Assembly (NCBI GenBank): GCA_965214435.1
Contig: OZ243960.1
Location: 3,038,001 to 3,102,000, forward strand
Length of the DNA: 64,000 nt
Source of the DNA: Rubrobacter_A sp965214435
GTDB lineage: Bacteria; Actinomycetota; Rubrobacteria; Rubrobacterales; Rubrobacteraceae
Direction: 5' to 3'
The notes below the pieces were generated by a model. The model saw only the letters and a list, made by a program, of their open reading frames with translations, ran no database searches and had not been told where the DNA came from. Shown in pieces: positions 25,223-33,202 of this stretch (position 1 is the stretch's first letter; every line of letters starts with the position of its first letter). Position numbers and translations under genes: made by a program.

Positions 25223-25717
25223 CTAGGCTGTAGGGTCTTCTCCCGCCTTTTCCTTCTCAGCCCACCGCTGGCGGCGGCTGGAGTAGTGCTCGTCGTCTCT
25301 GGCTAGCACGTACTTTTCGTAGAAGATGCGGGCCGCTTGGGCTTTCTCGCCGTCGAGAGCCTCGGCGTCCTGGCCTCTTACTTGGCCGGTGCCGCCTTTC
25401 TCGTACTTGCGTCCCGAGCGGTGGTTGGCGTAGCGCCGGGCGCGGGTAAAGCCCATTTGCAGAAACTTGCGGGCCATGTCCATACCGACAAAGTCATCAG
25501 CCTCCCGATACTCCAGGAACCGCTCGTAGATCTCCCGCGAAGACTCGCGGGCTATCTCGGAGGTCTTGAACCGCCAGTGGGGCAGCAACTCTGACTTGTA
25601 GGGCTCCACGAGCAATACCCCCTGCTCTCCCTTACCAGTTCTGTAGAGCTCCGGATTCTTCCGGAAGTCCGTATTCTTGAAATCCAGCCCGTAGTCAAAC
25701 TCTCCCTGCACACCCAT
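25223..25717 (-). CDS. DUF4385-like conserved protein
   Basis: A 164-residue protein matching, from memory, the DUF4385 family: it starts FDYGLDFKNTDFRKNPELY, has GKGEQGVLLVEPYKSELLP and WRFKTSEIA, then FVGMDMARKFLQMGFTRARRYANH and a basic, charged end. Function unknown. No membrane segment. The start is the ATG at 25717. Confidence 0.7.
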   Translation of the reverse strand: MGVQGEFDYGLDFKNTDFRKNPELYRTGKGEQGVLLVEPYKSELLPHWRFKTSEIARESSREIYERFLEYREADDFVGMDMARKFLQMGFTRARRYANHRSGRKYEKGGTGQVRGQDAEALDGEKAQAARIFYEKYVLARDDEHYSSRRQRWAEKEKAGEDPTA

Positions 25718-25858
25718 CGGCTACCACAGCCCTTTCTATGAAATAGTGCCTGCACGTAGTATAGGAAATCCCGGCTTTATGTTAGGTCGGAGGAAAGCTC
25801 CGAGGTAGACTTCAGATACAGTAGAACCGTAGGAATAGCATCAGGTACAGGAGGCGGT

Positions 25859-26614
25859 ATGCCGGTAGATGTAATCGGGGCGGGGTTTGGTAGGACGGGC
25901 ACCCTATCGCTCAAGGTCGCCCTTGAGGAGTTGGGTTTCGGGCCTTGCTACCACATGACCGAGGTCTTTGAGAACCCGGATCACCTACCGGTTTGGGAGA
26001 CCGCCGCTGGGGGCGAGCCCGTAGAGTGGGAGGAAATCTTCTCAAATTACCGGGCGACGGTGGATTGGCCCGGGGCCGCTTTCTACGAGCGGCTGATGGA
26101 GCGCTACCCGGAGGCGAAGGTGATCCTCACCGTCCGGGACCCCGAGCGGTGGTACGAGAGCGTCTACAACACTATCTACAGCACCGAGAAGATGGCTTCC
26201 TCGCCCCTGTTCTCCCTGGCGGCCCTGTTCGTACCCCGGCTGAGGACCCTCCGCCGCGCCGCCTCAATGGTCGCGGATCTGGCCTGGAACCGGACCTTTG
26301 ACGGGAGGTTCGAAGACCACGAGCACGCGATAGAGGTCTTTAACCGGCTCAACGAGGACGTTAGAGAGCGGGTCCCGGACGAGCGGCTGCTGGTATACCG
26401 GGTCTCGGAGGGCTGGGGACCGCTGTGCGAGTTTCTCGGGGTAGAGGCGCCGGAGGACGAGCCGTTTCCGCACCTCAACGACACGGAGTCGTTCCAGAAA
26501 CCTATCAGGAGGGTCAAGGCTCTGGCGGCCGGGGTGCCGGTGGCGATCTCTGTGGTAGCCCTGATCCTGCTGTTTCTAAGCCGGGATTCGGTCCGGTCTA
26601 TCCGCCAGAGCTAG
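25859..26614 (+). CDS. Sulfotransferase-family protein with C-terminal membrane tail
   Basis: Transfers a sulfonate group from PAPS. The N-terminal PAPS 5'-phosphate loop is FGRTGTLSLKVAL (about residues 10-22), a central VILTVRDPERWYESVYNT holds the 3'-phosphate-binding Arg and the following motif, and LLVYRVSEGWGPLCEFLGV near 180 is conserved. A hydrophobic tail (VPVAISVVALILLFLS) suggests a single membrane anchor. A CAGGAGG ribosome site precedes the ATG. The 3' end overlaps the convergent methyltransferase gene by 17 bases. Confidence 0.83.
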   Translation: MPVDVIGAGFGRTGTLSLKVALEELGFGPCYHMTEVFENPDHLPVWETAAGGEPVEWEEIFSNYRATVDWPGAAFYERLMERYPEAKVILTVRDPERWYESVYNTIYSTEKMASSPLFSLAALFVPRLRTLRRAASMVADLAWNRTFDGRFEDHEHAIEVFNRLNEDVRERVPDERLLVYRVSEGWGPLCEFLGVEAPEDEPFPHLNDTESFQKPIRRVKALAAGVPVAISVVALILLFLSRDSVRSIRQS

Positions 26615-27242
26615 CGGATGGCTTGACGAAGTTCATGGTGTAGGAGATAGAACCGCGGTAGAGACGCTCGAACCTGAAGCCCGACCGTTCGACCTCGCGG
26701 CGCACCCTCCTCCACCTCCGGTAATCGGGCTCCAGGGTCTCGGTGATAGATAACAGGCCGCCGGGCGTGAGTACCTCGTAGAGTTCTTTAAAAGCCTCGT
26801 TCCGCCAGCGGACCTCCCCGGTCACCATCGTCATCAGCACCCGGTCGAAAGGACCAGAGCCCGGACTCCGGCCGGAGACTTCACCAGCACCGAGCTCTCC
26901 CCCGAGCGGCACCACGTTCCCGATCCCGTCAGTCTCCAGGCGTGCCCTAAGCTTGTCTAGCATCGCCTCCTGGCGGTCGAGGGCGACCACGTACCCGTCC
27001 GGCAGTACCCGGCGGGCGGCGGGCAGGGTAACCCTTCCGGGACCGCAGCCGGCGTCCAGTATCCGCAGGTTGGGACCGACGCGGGCGCGGTCGAGGAGCA
27101 GCTCCGGCCCGACCACAGCCCGGGTGAGGCGGTTATCGAGCAGGAAAGCCAGGGCCGGCGGCATCGGCGTCGGACGTAGCCGCTGGCTGAGGCCCCACGC
27201 CCCGAGAGCCGCCCCGAACAGCGCCAGGACGACTATAAGCAC
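26598..27242 (-). CDS. Class I SAM-dependent methyltransferase with N-terminal membrane helix
   Basis: The SAM motif is LRILDAGCGPGRVTLPAA, followed by VVALDRQEAMLDKL and later GPFDRVLMTMVTGEVRWR and LTPGGLLSITETL. The reading frame is open to 27476, but the first 78 residues of that version look non-coding. The first plausible start is GTG at 27242, giving a 214-residue protein that opens with a membrane helix (LIVVLALFGAALGAWGL). The start is uncertain. The methyl acceptor is unknown; the position tail-to-tail with a sulfotransferase gives no clue. Confidence 0.75.
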   Translation of the reverse strand: MLIVVLALFGAALGAWGLSQRLRPTPMPPALAFLLDNRLTRAVVGPELLLDRARVGPNLRILDAGCGPGRVTLPAARRVLPDGYVVALDRQEAMLDKLRARLETDGIGNVVPLGGELGAGEVSGRSPGSGPFDRVLMTMVTGEVRWRNEAFKELYEVLTPGGLLSITETLEPDYRRWRRVRREVERSGFRFERLYRGSISYTMNFVKPSASSGG

Positions 27243-27469
27243 AGACTTCGGAACAGACTGTACCCGCGCACCGGATCTTCCGCCAAGGGTCAAGTTTTTC
27301 GTCGGGCGAACAAGCAGGACCCGGCTGGTCACCGCCGGCAGTTTAGGGCTGGTCTTGGGTATACTTCGGCCCGTCACAAGGACATCGTCTCCCTTCGGCG
27401 GTCTCCCGGCTCTCTCACCCACGAGGTCATATAATGAGTCAGGGACGAGTATAGAGGAGGTATGCAGCG

Positions 27470-27571
27470 GTGGCACTACTGCTAGATCTTCTACTGGCTG
27501 CTGGCGAAGCTGTTGTAACTTTCGCCGTGGAGCGTCGCAGGAAGCGCAGAAAGAGCAGCGAAGAAAGATAG
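27470..27571 (+). CDS. Possible 33-residue membrane microprotein
   Basis: The frame reads MALLLDLLLAAGEAVVTF followed by a strongly basic ERRRKRRKSSEER end, a hydrophobic helix plus a positive tail. The GTG at 27470 follows a GAGGAGG ribosome site by nine bases, and a TATAAT at 27430-27435 lies upstream. These three signals together support a small gene not captured by length filters. No homologue is known to me. It overlaps the uncertain 5' extension of the methyltransferase frame. Confidence 0.4.
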   Translation: MALLLDLLLAAGEAVVTFAVERRRKRRKSSEER

Positions 27572-27700
27572 GAGAAAGACCGGGAGGCTAGAGCATGAGC
27601 GAGGAGCCTCCTGGCTCAAAAACCAGTTTCTAACGCTACCAGCCTCAGCAAACTTCGTACCCGGCGCGTCCGTCCACACCGGCATTCGTAAGGGGAGACT

Positions 27701-28786
27701 ATGGAACATTTCGACGAGTTGCTGCTGGACAAACTCCGGGATCTCTGCGAGGCTCACGCCGTCTCCGGTTACGAAGCGACCCTGGCCTCCGAGGTGGTTA
27801 GAGAGACCGAGGGCTACGCGGCCGAGGTCCGCACCGACGCTCTGGGCAACGTCATAGCCCACATGCCCGGCGGCGGTCCCCGGGTAATGGTCGCCGCCCA
27901 TCTGGACGAGATCGGGCTGATGATCCGCCACATCGACGAGAAGGGTTTCCTCTTTTTCTCCCTGGTCGGCGGCAACCGGCCGCAGAACCTCTTTGCCCGA
28001 GCCTGCACGATAAAAACGGACGACGGCAGGCTCGTGCCCGGCCTCGTAAACCACATCTACCCGGGCCGACCCCTGGGAGCGGAGGCCGTACCGGAGATAA
28101 AGGACTTCTTTATAGACGTCGGGGCCACGAGCCGGACCGAAGCCGCCGACCTGGGGCTGGAAATTGGCAACACGGTTTCTCTGGACTACGAGTTTCGCCG
28201 CCTGGGCCGCAACCGGCTAGCGGGCAAAGCACTCGACGACCGGGCGCTCGTCCTTATACAACTCGAAGCGATGCGCCGGATACACGAGAGCGGCGCGAAC
28301 GCAGATAACCTGCCGGACCTCTACTTCGTATTCACCACCCAGGAGGAGGTCGGATGCCGGGGCGCAAAGACCGCAGCCTACGCCATAGACCCGGACTTTG
28401 CCGTGGCGCTCGACATTACGGTGGCTAACGACCTGCCGGGCACCCCGGAGCGCGACACCATCACCCAGCTGGACGCCGGTCCCGCCATAAAAGTCATGGA
28501 CCGGCTGGCAACCGCCCCCCTGGGCCTTATCTCCGCGCCCGAGGTCGTGCGGGGGATGAAAGGGGTCGCCCGAAAGCACGGCATACCCTACCAGTTGGAA
28601 GTGTTTATGGCGGGCTCGACCGACGCGGCGACAATACACCTGGAACGCGCGGGCGTGGTCTCCGGGGCTCTGCTGCTCCCGACACGTTACGTCCACGCCC
28701 ACGAGGTTATCTCCATGCCCGACGTTTCAGCAATGACCGAGCTTTTACTCCGCTACCTCGAAAGCCTCGGAACCGGCGGGGTATAG
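27701..28786 (+). CDS. M42-family metallo-aminopeptidase
   Basis: Cytosolic dinuclear-zinc peptidase of 361 residues. The motifs are: first metal ligands in VMVAAHLDEIGLMI (near 65-78), the bridging Asp in AGKALDDRALVL, the catalytic Glu-Glu in FTTQEEVGCRGA (near 208-219), DPDFAVALDIT with an Asp ligand, and the final His in RYVHAHEVIS. These are the M42 glutamyl-aminopeptidase / CelM pattern. A GGGGAG ribosome site precedes the ATG. Confidence 0.93.
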   Translation: MEHFDELLLDKLRDLCEAHAVSGYEATLASEVVRETEGYAAEVRTDALGNVIAHMPGGGPRVMVAAHLDEIGLMIRHIDEKGFLFFSLVGGNRPQNLFARACTIKTDDGRLVPGLVNHIYPGRPLGAEAVPEIKDFFIDVGATSRTEAADLGLEIGNTVSLDYEFRRLGRNRLAGKALDDRALVLIQLEAMRRIHESGANADNLPDLYFVFTTQEEVGCRGAKTAAYAIDPDFAVALDITVANDLPGTPERDTITQLDAGPAIKVMDRLATAPLGLISAPEVVRGMKGVARKHGIPYQLEVFMAGSTDAATIHLERAGVVSGALLLPTRYVHAHEVISMPDVSAMTELLLRYLESLGTGGV

Positions 28787-28847
28787 CGGGTTACTGCGCA
28801 GACAACCCTTATAAACAGCACCACTCGCAGCACAGGCCACCAACCAG

Positions 28848-29009
28848 ATGTTTCGTTGGGTCAGCCCAGGCTCCTTGATAGCTCTAGTCTTCTCGTACTA
28901 CGTAGGCGACTCAGGCTCTTTTGAGACTTGCGGCGCACTGGCCGGGGTCATTCTCATGCTCTACTTCTACTACTCCGCCACCGTCCTGATCAGCACGGAG
29001 ATAAACTAG
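28848..29009 (+). pseudogene. Relic of the C-terminus of a YihY/BrkB-type membrane protein
   Basis: The 53-residue frame starts with RWVSPGSLIALV and ends with GALAGVILMLYFYYSATVLI then STEIN. These are the signature elements near the end of YihY (formerly RNase BN) membrane proteins, where PGS, GxxGGVI and the GAELN end are conserved. The N-terminal 200 or more residues are missing, the region between the two motifs is shortened, and a TAG stops the frame after STEIN, although a plausible tail (LVEENISGDKNKGE) continues in frame to 29069. It is therefore a relic, not a working gene. Confidence 0.55.
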
Positions 29010-29164
29010 TTGGTAGAGGAGAACATATCCGGTGATAAGAATAAGGGAGAGTCGGATGCCCGACGATAGAAAGCCCCCGGAGTAACAGTCCGGTCAGGCG
29101 GAGCGACCACCGCTCTAGAGTTATTTGGGGCAGTTGAATTCTTGTAACGGAGCAGAAGCCTGAC

Positions 29165-29193
29165 TTGTAAGTCTTTACACTCCCGACTATACG
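29165..29193 (+). promoter_or_regulatory. Promoter of a putative small RNA
   Basis: TTGTAA (29165-29170), a 17-base spacer and TATACG (29188-29193). A second -10-like TATACT follows at 29202-29207. No protein gene lies downstream on the plus strand; a hairpin with a T tract follows at once. Confidence 0.5.
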
Positions 29194-29199
29194 GTGCGG

Positions 29200-29257
29200 T
29201 GTATACTCTGCATGGAGTCGCCTGTTCTCCCCATCCTCCCCGGGCGACTCCTCTTTT
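29200..29257 (+). ncRNA. Putative short RNA ending in a strong terminator hairpin
   Basis: Arms GGAGTCGCC (29214-29222) and GGCGACTCC (29243-29251) form a perfect 9-bp stem, followed by TCTTTTTAT, the classic intrinsic terminator, on the plus strand. With the promoter just upstream this would give a transcript of roughly 55 bases with a pyrimidine-rich loop (TGTTCTCCCC...). secG is on the opposite strand 20 bases further and its own transcript would not see the T tract. It could be a genuine small RNA or just a boundary element. Confidence 0.45.
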
Positions 29258-29277
29258 TATGCTCTAGTCTTTGTGGT

Positions 29278-29502
29278 TCAGGATAAGAATATCAGGAGTA
29301 TGCTGGTCACGGCGAAGAGCCCGATCACGATCAGCGTCAACCGCGTCAGGTTCTTTTCCATGACGGTCGTGCCGGAGAACGTGCCGCCCATGCCGCCCCC
29401 AAGAGATGACGAGAGACCGCCACCCTTACCGGAGTGCAACAGGATAAGCCCGATCAGGGCTATACAAAATATTGTGTGAAGGAAAGCTAGTACGTAAACC
29501 AT
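29278..29502 (-). CDS. secG: Preprotein translocase subunit SecG
   Basis: Small accessory subunit of the SecYEG channel. The 74-residue protein has two membrane helices (LAFLHTIFCIALIGLILL and LTLIVIGLFAVTSILLIF) with the conserved loop GKGGGLSSSLGGGMGGTFSG between them. Its place after tpiA matches the standard gap-pgk-tpiA-secG order, here separated by one extra gene. Confidence 0.95.
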   Translation of the reverse strand: MVYVLAFLHTIFCIALIGLILLHSGKGGGLSSSLGGGMGGTFSGTTVMEKNLTRLTLIVIGLFAVTSILLIFLS

Positions 29503-29549
29503 GCTCGTAATTTACCACAGCCGGCCAGCCCGTTTCCACAGCCCCGATG

Positions 29550-30053
29550 TCAGGAGCCGGCCCAGCGGCGAACCACCTCGTGGTGGTCCGACCACGCCTC
29601 CCACACCGACCACGCCCACTCGCGCACGCGCTTGCGGTGCTCGTCCGGGTGTCGCGCCTCGCGGACGTGGAGAACGGTCAGGCTGCCCGTGGAAGCTGGT
29701 GGCTCCAGCCAGGTAAAATCCTGTTTCCGGCGCGTGGCCCACTGCATCGCCGCGTTGGCTTTCTCGGGACGTAAGTCACGTTCAAGCATGAGGTAGAGCC
29801 GGATGAGGTGAGCACCGACCGACCCGACGGAAGGCTTAGACGGTATTCCGGGGTGTTGCGCGGCGTAGGCATCCACGGAGAGCCGGTGGACCGGCGCGTA
29901 GCGTTCATAGTCACTGTACTCTCTCTGCAATACTTCCCCGTACACCGCCCAGCAGCCCGGCGAAGCACCAATGTACCGGTGTGCCGGCCCTTGAGCTTCC
30001 GGCACACGAGCACCACACCCCGGACACGGGTACAAAGACGCTTCCGTGTCCAA
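29550..30053 (-). CDS. DUF5946-like conserved protein
   Basis: A 167-residue protein with an N-terminal CPGCGARVP zinc-knuckle-like segment, then HRYIGASPGCWAVYGEVL, VHRLSVDAYAAQHPG, and a C-terminal tryptophan-rich helix (VREWAWSVWEAWSDHH). This matches, from memory, the DUF5946 family. The frame is open to 30158, inside tpiA, but a TTG at 30053 just 13 bases past the tpiA stop is the better start. Function unknown; it sits between tpiA and secG. Confidence 0.7.
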   Translation of the reverse strand: MDTEASLYPCPGCGARVPEAQGPAHRYIGASPGCWAVYGEVLQREYSDYERYAPVHRLSVDAYAAQHPGIPSKPSVGSVGAHLIRLYLMLERDLRPEKANAAMQWATRRKQDFTWLEPPASTGSLTVLHVREARHPDEHRKRVREWAWSVWEAWSDHHEVVRRWAGS

Positions 30054-30066
30054 CGGGCCGGGCAGT

Positions 30067-30861
30067 TTACGCGCTCTTTTCGGTTTCCCTCTGGGCAGCC
30101 GTAACGAGTTGGATAAAGGTGTCGGCGTCGAGGCTCGCGCCACCAACGAGGCCACCATCCACGTCAGGCTGAGACATGATGTCGTCAGAGTTTTCCGGCT
30201 TTACGGAGCCGCCGTAGAGTATGCGCACCTTTTCGGCAAAGTCTTCGCCCCGCAACTCGTTCAAGAGGCCCCGGATCTGGCCTATCGCGTCCTGAGCGTC
30301 TTCCGGGGAAGCGGTATCTCCCGTGCCGATAGCCCAGATAGGCTCGTAGGCGAATATGATGGCTTCTCCGTTTACCTCGTCCATCTCCTCCATCACCCGC
30401 CGCACCTGGCCGGAGATCTTGTCCCACATGCCGTTCTCGGAGGAGTCCCGCTCTTCTTTAGTCTCACCGACGCAGATGACCGGCAGGAGGCCGGCGGATA
30501 CGGCACGGGCGGCTTTTTTGGCTACCGTATCGTCGGACTCGTCGAATACCTCGCGCCGCTCGGAGTGTCCCACGACCGCCGCCTCTATCCCGAGGTCGGT
30601 GAGCATCGGGGCTGACACCTCGCCAGTAAACGCCCCGGAGTCCTCGTAGTAGAAGTTCTGCGCCCCTACCAGTACGCCCGAGTCTTCAGCCATCCGCGTG
30701 GCCTGCGACAGCGCGGTGAACGGCACGAAGACCGCGACGTCCACGCCTTCCGCGTCGGCCACCCGCGGTAGGAGCTTTGCCATGTAGTCCTCCGCCTCGC
30801 GGACGGTCTTGTTCATCTTCCAGTTCGCGGCCATCATCGGCCGGCGGTTCCCCTGAGCCAT
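30067..30861 (-). CDS. tpiA: Triosephosphate isomerase
   Basis: Interconverts dihydroxyacetone phosphate and glyceraldehyde-3-phosphate. The 264-residue protein has AANWKMNKT (catalytic Lys), VVGHSERR (catalytic His), FAYEPIWAIGTG (catalytic Glu and loop 6) and LYGGSVKPEN. The ATG at 30861 lies 2 bases from the pgk stop, so translation is closely coupled in this glycolytic operon. Confidence 0.98.
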   Translation of the reverse strand: MAQGNRRPMMAANWKMNKTVREAEDYMAKLLPRVADAEGVDVAVFVPFTALSQATRMAEDSGVLVGAQNFYYEDSGAFTGEVSAPMLTDLGIEAAVVGHSERREVFDESDDTVAKKAARAVSAGLLPVICVGETKEERDSSENGMWDKISGQVRRVMEEMDEVNGEAIIFAYEPIWAIGTGDTASPEDAQDAIGQIRGLLNELRGEDFAEKVRILYGGSVKPENSDDIMSQPDVDGGLVGGASLDADTFIQLVTAAQRETEKSA

Positions 30862-30863
30862 AT

Positions 30864-32045
30864 TTAACCTTCCTCCTTGTCCGGCAAAATCGCGACACCG
30901 GGCAGTTCCTTGCCCTCGACGTATTCGAGGGACGCTCCGCCGCCGGTCGAGATCCAGCTCATCGAGTCTTCCAGGCCAAGCTTGCTGACCGCCGCCACGG
31001 AGTCCCCCCCACCGATTATGCTGGTCGCTCCGCTCTCGGCGACGGCCTTTGCCACACCTTCTGTACCTTTAGCGAAGGGCTCCATCTCAAAGACCCCCAT
31101 CGGACCGTTCCAGAAGATGGTGCGAGCGTTTGCGATGTATCCCCGGAAGAGCCCGACGGTCCCGAGGCTTATGTCGAGGCCCATCCAGCCTTCGGGTATC
31201 CGGTCTACCTCCACAGCCCGGGTGTCGGCGTCCTCGGACATCTGATCCGCGACCACCACGTCTACCGGCAAGACGAGCCGGTCTCCAGCCTTTTCCATGA
31301 GCCTACGAGCCTCGTCGAGATACTCGTCTTCGACCAGCGAGCCACCGACCTCGTAACCGCGGGCCTTAAAGAACGTAAAGCACATCGCGCCGCCGATCAG
31401 GAGCGCGTCCGCGACGTTCAAGAGGCTTTCTATCACCCCGATCTTGTCCGACACCTTCGCCCCACCGAGGATCGCGATAAACGGCCGCTCCGGGTCTTCT
31501 AGGGCGGCGTTGAGGTAATCCACCTCTTCCTGCAACAGTAGTCCCGCCGCCGCCGGCAGCCTTTCTGCCACCCCGACCGTCGTGGCGTGCGCCCGGTGGG
31601 CGGCCCCGAAGGCATCGTCCACATAGAGGTCGGCGAGCGCGGCCAATCCGTCGGCCAGTTCCGGGTCGTTCTTTGTCTCGCCGGGGTAGAACCGGGAGTT
31701 CTCCAGCAAGACGACGCCCTGGCCGTCCCAGTCTTCCAGTTGTTTCTCGACGTCGGAGCCGACGGCCCCATCGAGCTTCAGTACTTGCTGGCCTAGAAGC
31801 TCTCCGAGCTTGCGGGCCACGGGGTCCATCGCGTACTGCGGGTCCGGCTCGCCTTTCGGACGGCCGAGGTGGGAGATCAGGACCGGCCGCGCCCCCTCGG
31901 ACTTGAGGTACCGGATGGTCGGCAACGCCCGCCTTATGCGGGTGTCGTCCGTGACGTGACCGTCTTTTACGGGCACGTTAAAGTCGACCCGCACGAGCAC
32001 CCGCTTGCCCGAGAGGTCCAGGTCCTTGACGCTCCGTTTGTTCAT
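30864..32045 (-). CDS. pgk: Phosphoglycerate kinase
   Basis: Makes ATP from 1,3-bisphosphoglycerate. The 393-residue protein has VLVRVDFNVPVKDG and LISHLGRPKGE in the N-terminal half, LGGAKVSDKIGVI, and the C-terminal GGGDSVAAVSKLG and STGGGASLEYVEG motifs. It lies in the gap-pgk-tpiA order, 79 bases after gap. Confidence 0.98.
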   Translation of the reverse strand: MNKRSVKDLDLSGKRVLVRVDFNVPVKDGHVTDDTRIRRALPTIRYLKSEGARPVLISHLGRPKGEPDPQYAMDPVARKLGELLGQQVLKLDGAVGSDVEKQLEDWDGQGVVLLENSRFYPGETKNDPELADGLAALADLYVDDAFGAAHRAHATTVGVAERLPAAAGLLLQEEVDYLNAALEDPERPFIAILGGAKVSDKIGVIESLLNVADALLIGGAMCFTFFKARGYEVGGSLVEDEYLDEARRLMEKAGDRLVLPVDVVVADQMSEDADTRAVEVDRIPEGWMGLDISLGTVGLFRGYIANARTIFWNGPMGVFEMEPFAKGTEGVAKAVAESGATSIIGGGDSVAAVSKLGLEDSMSWISTGGGASLEYVEGKELPGVAILPDKEEG

Positions 32046-32124
32046 CCGGCCTCCTCGGTTCTCGGAAAAAGAACGCAGCCCGGACGTTGCCCCCGCAAGC
32101 CCGGACCGCTCTGGTTACCGCTTT

Positions 32125-33126
32125 TTAGAGATGTTCGCCCATGTACTCGGCGAGGTCGACGGTCCGGCAGGAGTAGCCCCACTCGTTGTCGTACCAGCCG
32201 AGGATCTTGACCGTCTGACCGTTGGACATGGTGAGCGACGAGTCAAATATGCAGCTAGCCGGGTTGCCGACGATGTCGCTGGAGACCAGCGGCGCGTCGG
32301 CGTACTCCAGGATGTGCGACATCTCGCCGTCGGCGGCCTGCTGGAAGGCGGCGTTGATGTCCTCGATAGAGGCGTCGCTCGATACCTGGGCCACGAAGTC
32401 CGTTATAGAGCCGTCCCTGACCGGCACGCGGAGGGCCATACCGTCGATCTTACCCTGTAGTTCAGGGTAAATTACGCCGGCCGTCCTCGCCGCTCCGGTA
32501 GACGCCGGAATAATGTTATTCGGGGCCGAGCGGGCGCGCCGTGGGTCCTTGTGGGCCGCGTCCAGGAGGCTCTGGTCGTTGGTGTAGGCGTGGCAGGTCG
32601 TCATGTACCCGGACTCGATGCCGAAGGTATCCTGCAAGACTTTTACCATCGGGATGATGCAGTTCGTGGTGCAGCTAGCGTTCGAGACTACGTCCTGGCT
32701 GGAAGGGTCGTAGGACTTGTGGTTTACCTGGTAGACGAACGTCGCGTCGGCGTCGCCCGAGGGCGCGGAGATAACGACCTTCTTCGCCCCACCTTCGAGG
32801 TGCCCGGCGGCCGCATCCCGCTTGGTGAACGCGCCGCTGGACTCGATCACGATGTCGGCCCCGAGGTCGCCCCACGGTATGTTCTTCGGCTCCCGCTCGG
32901 AGAAGGTCTTTATCTCCCGGTCGCCAATATTCAGGACGTTGTCGCCCACGCTGACTTTTTCGGGCCAGATACCGTGGGTGGTATCCCGCTGGAATAGCAA
33001 GGCCAGGCTGTCTATCGGCATGAGGTCGTTAATACCGACGATCTCGACGTCCCCGCGCTGTATCGCGGCCTTTGCCGTCATCATCCCGATCCGGCCAAAC
33101 CCGTTGATGCCTATACGAACCGCCAC
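32125..33126 (-). CDS. gap: Glyceraldehyde-3-phosphate dehydrogenase
   Basis: Glycolytic NAD-dependent enzyme of 333 residues. GINGFGRIGMMTAKAA is the NAD loop, NASCTTNCI holds the catalytic Cys near residue 150, and WYDNEWGYSCRTVDL is the C-terminal signature. It follows whiA, whose regulated control of central genes fits this neighbourhood. Confidence 0.98.
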   Translation of the reverse strand: MAVRIGINGFGRIGMMTAKAAIQRGDVEIVGINDLMPIDSLALLFQRDTTHGIWPEKVSVGDNVLNIGDREIKTFSEREPKNIPWGDLGADIVIESSGAFTKRDAAAGHLEGGAKKVVISAPSGDADATFVYQVNHKSYDPSSQDVVSNASCTTNCIIPMVKVLQDTFGIESGYMTTCHAYTNDQSLLDAAHKDPRRARSAPNNIIPASTGAARTAGVIYPELQGKIDGMALRVPVRDGSITDFVAQVSSDASIEDINAAFQQAADGEMSHILEYADAPLVSSDIVGNPASCIFDSSLTMSNGQTVKILGWYDNEWGYSCRTVDLAEYMGEHL

Positions 33127-33202
33127 AACTTCCTCCTTCTTTCGGTACTTCGTCGCTTACCGCACCATTGTGCCCGAAAAGGGCAGTCATTAACAGCCCC
33201 GC

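Noticed and set aside
26953..27591. 212-codon plus-strand frame
   Set aside because: Antisense of the methyltransferase and its doubtful extension; Ser/Arg-rich shadow.
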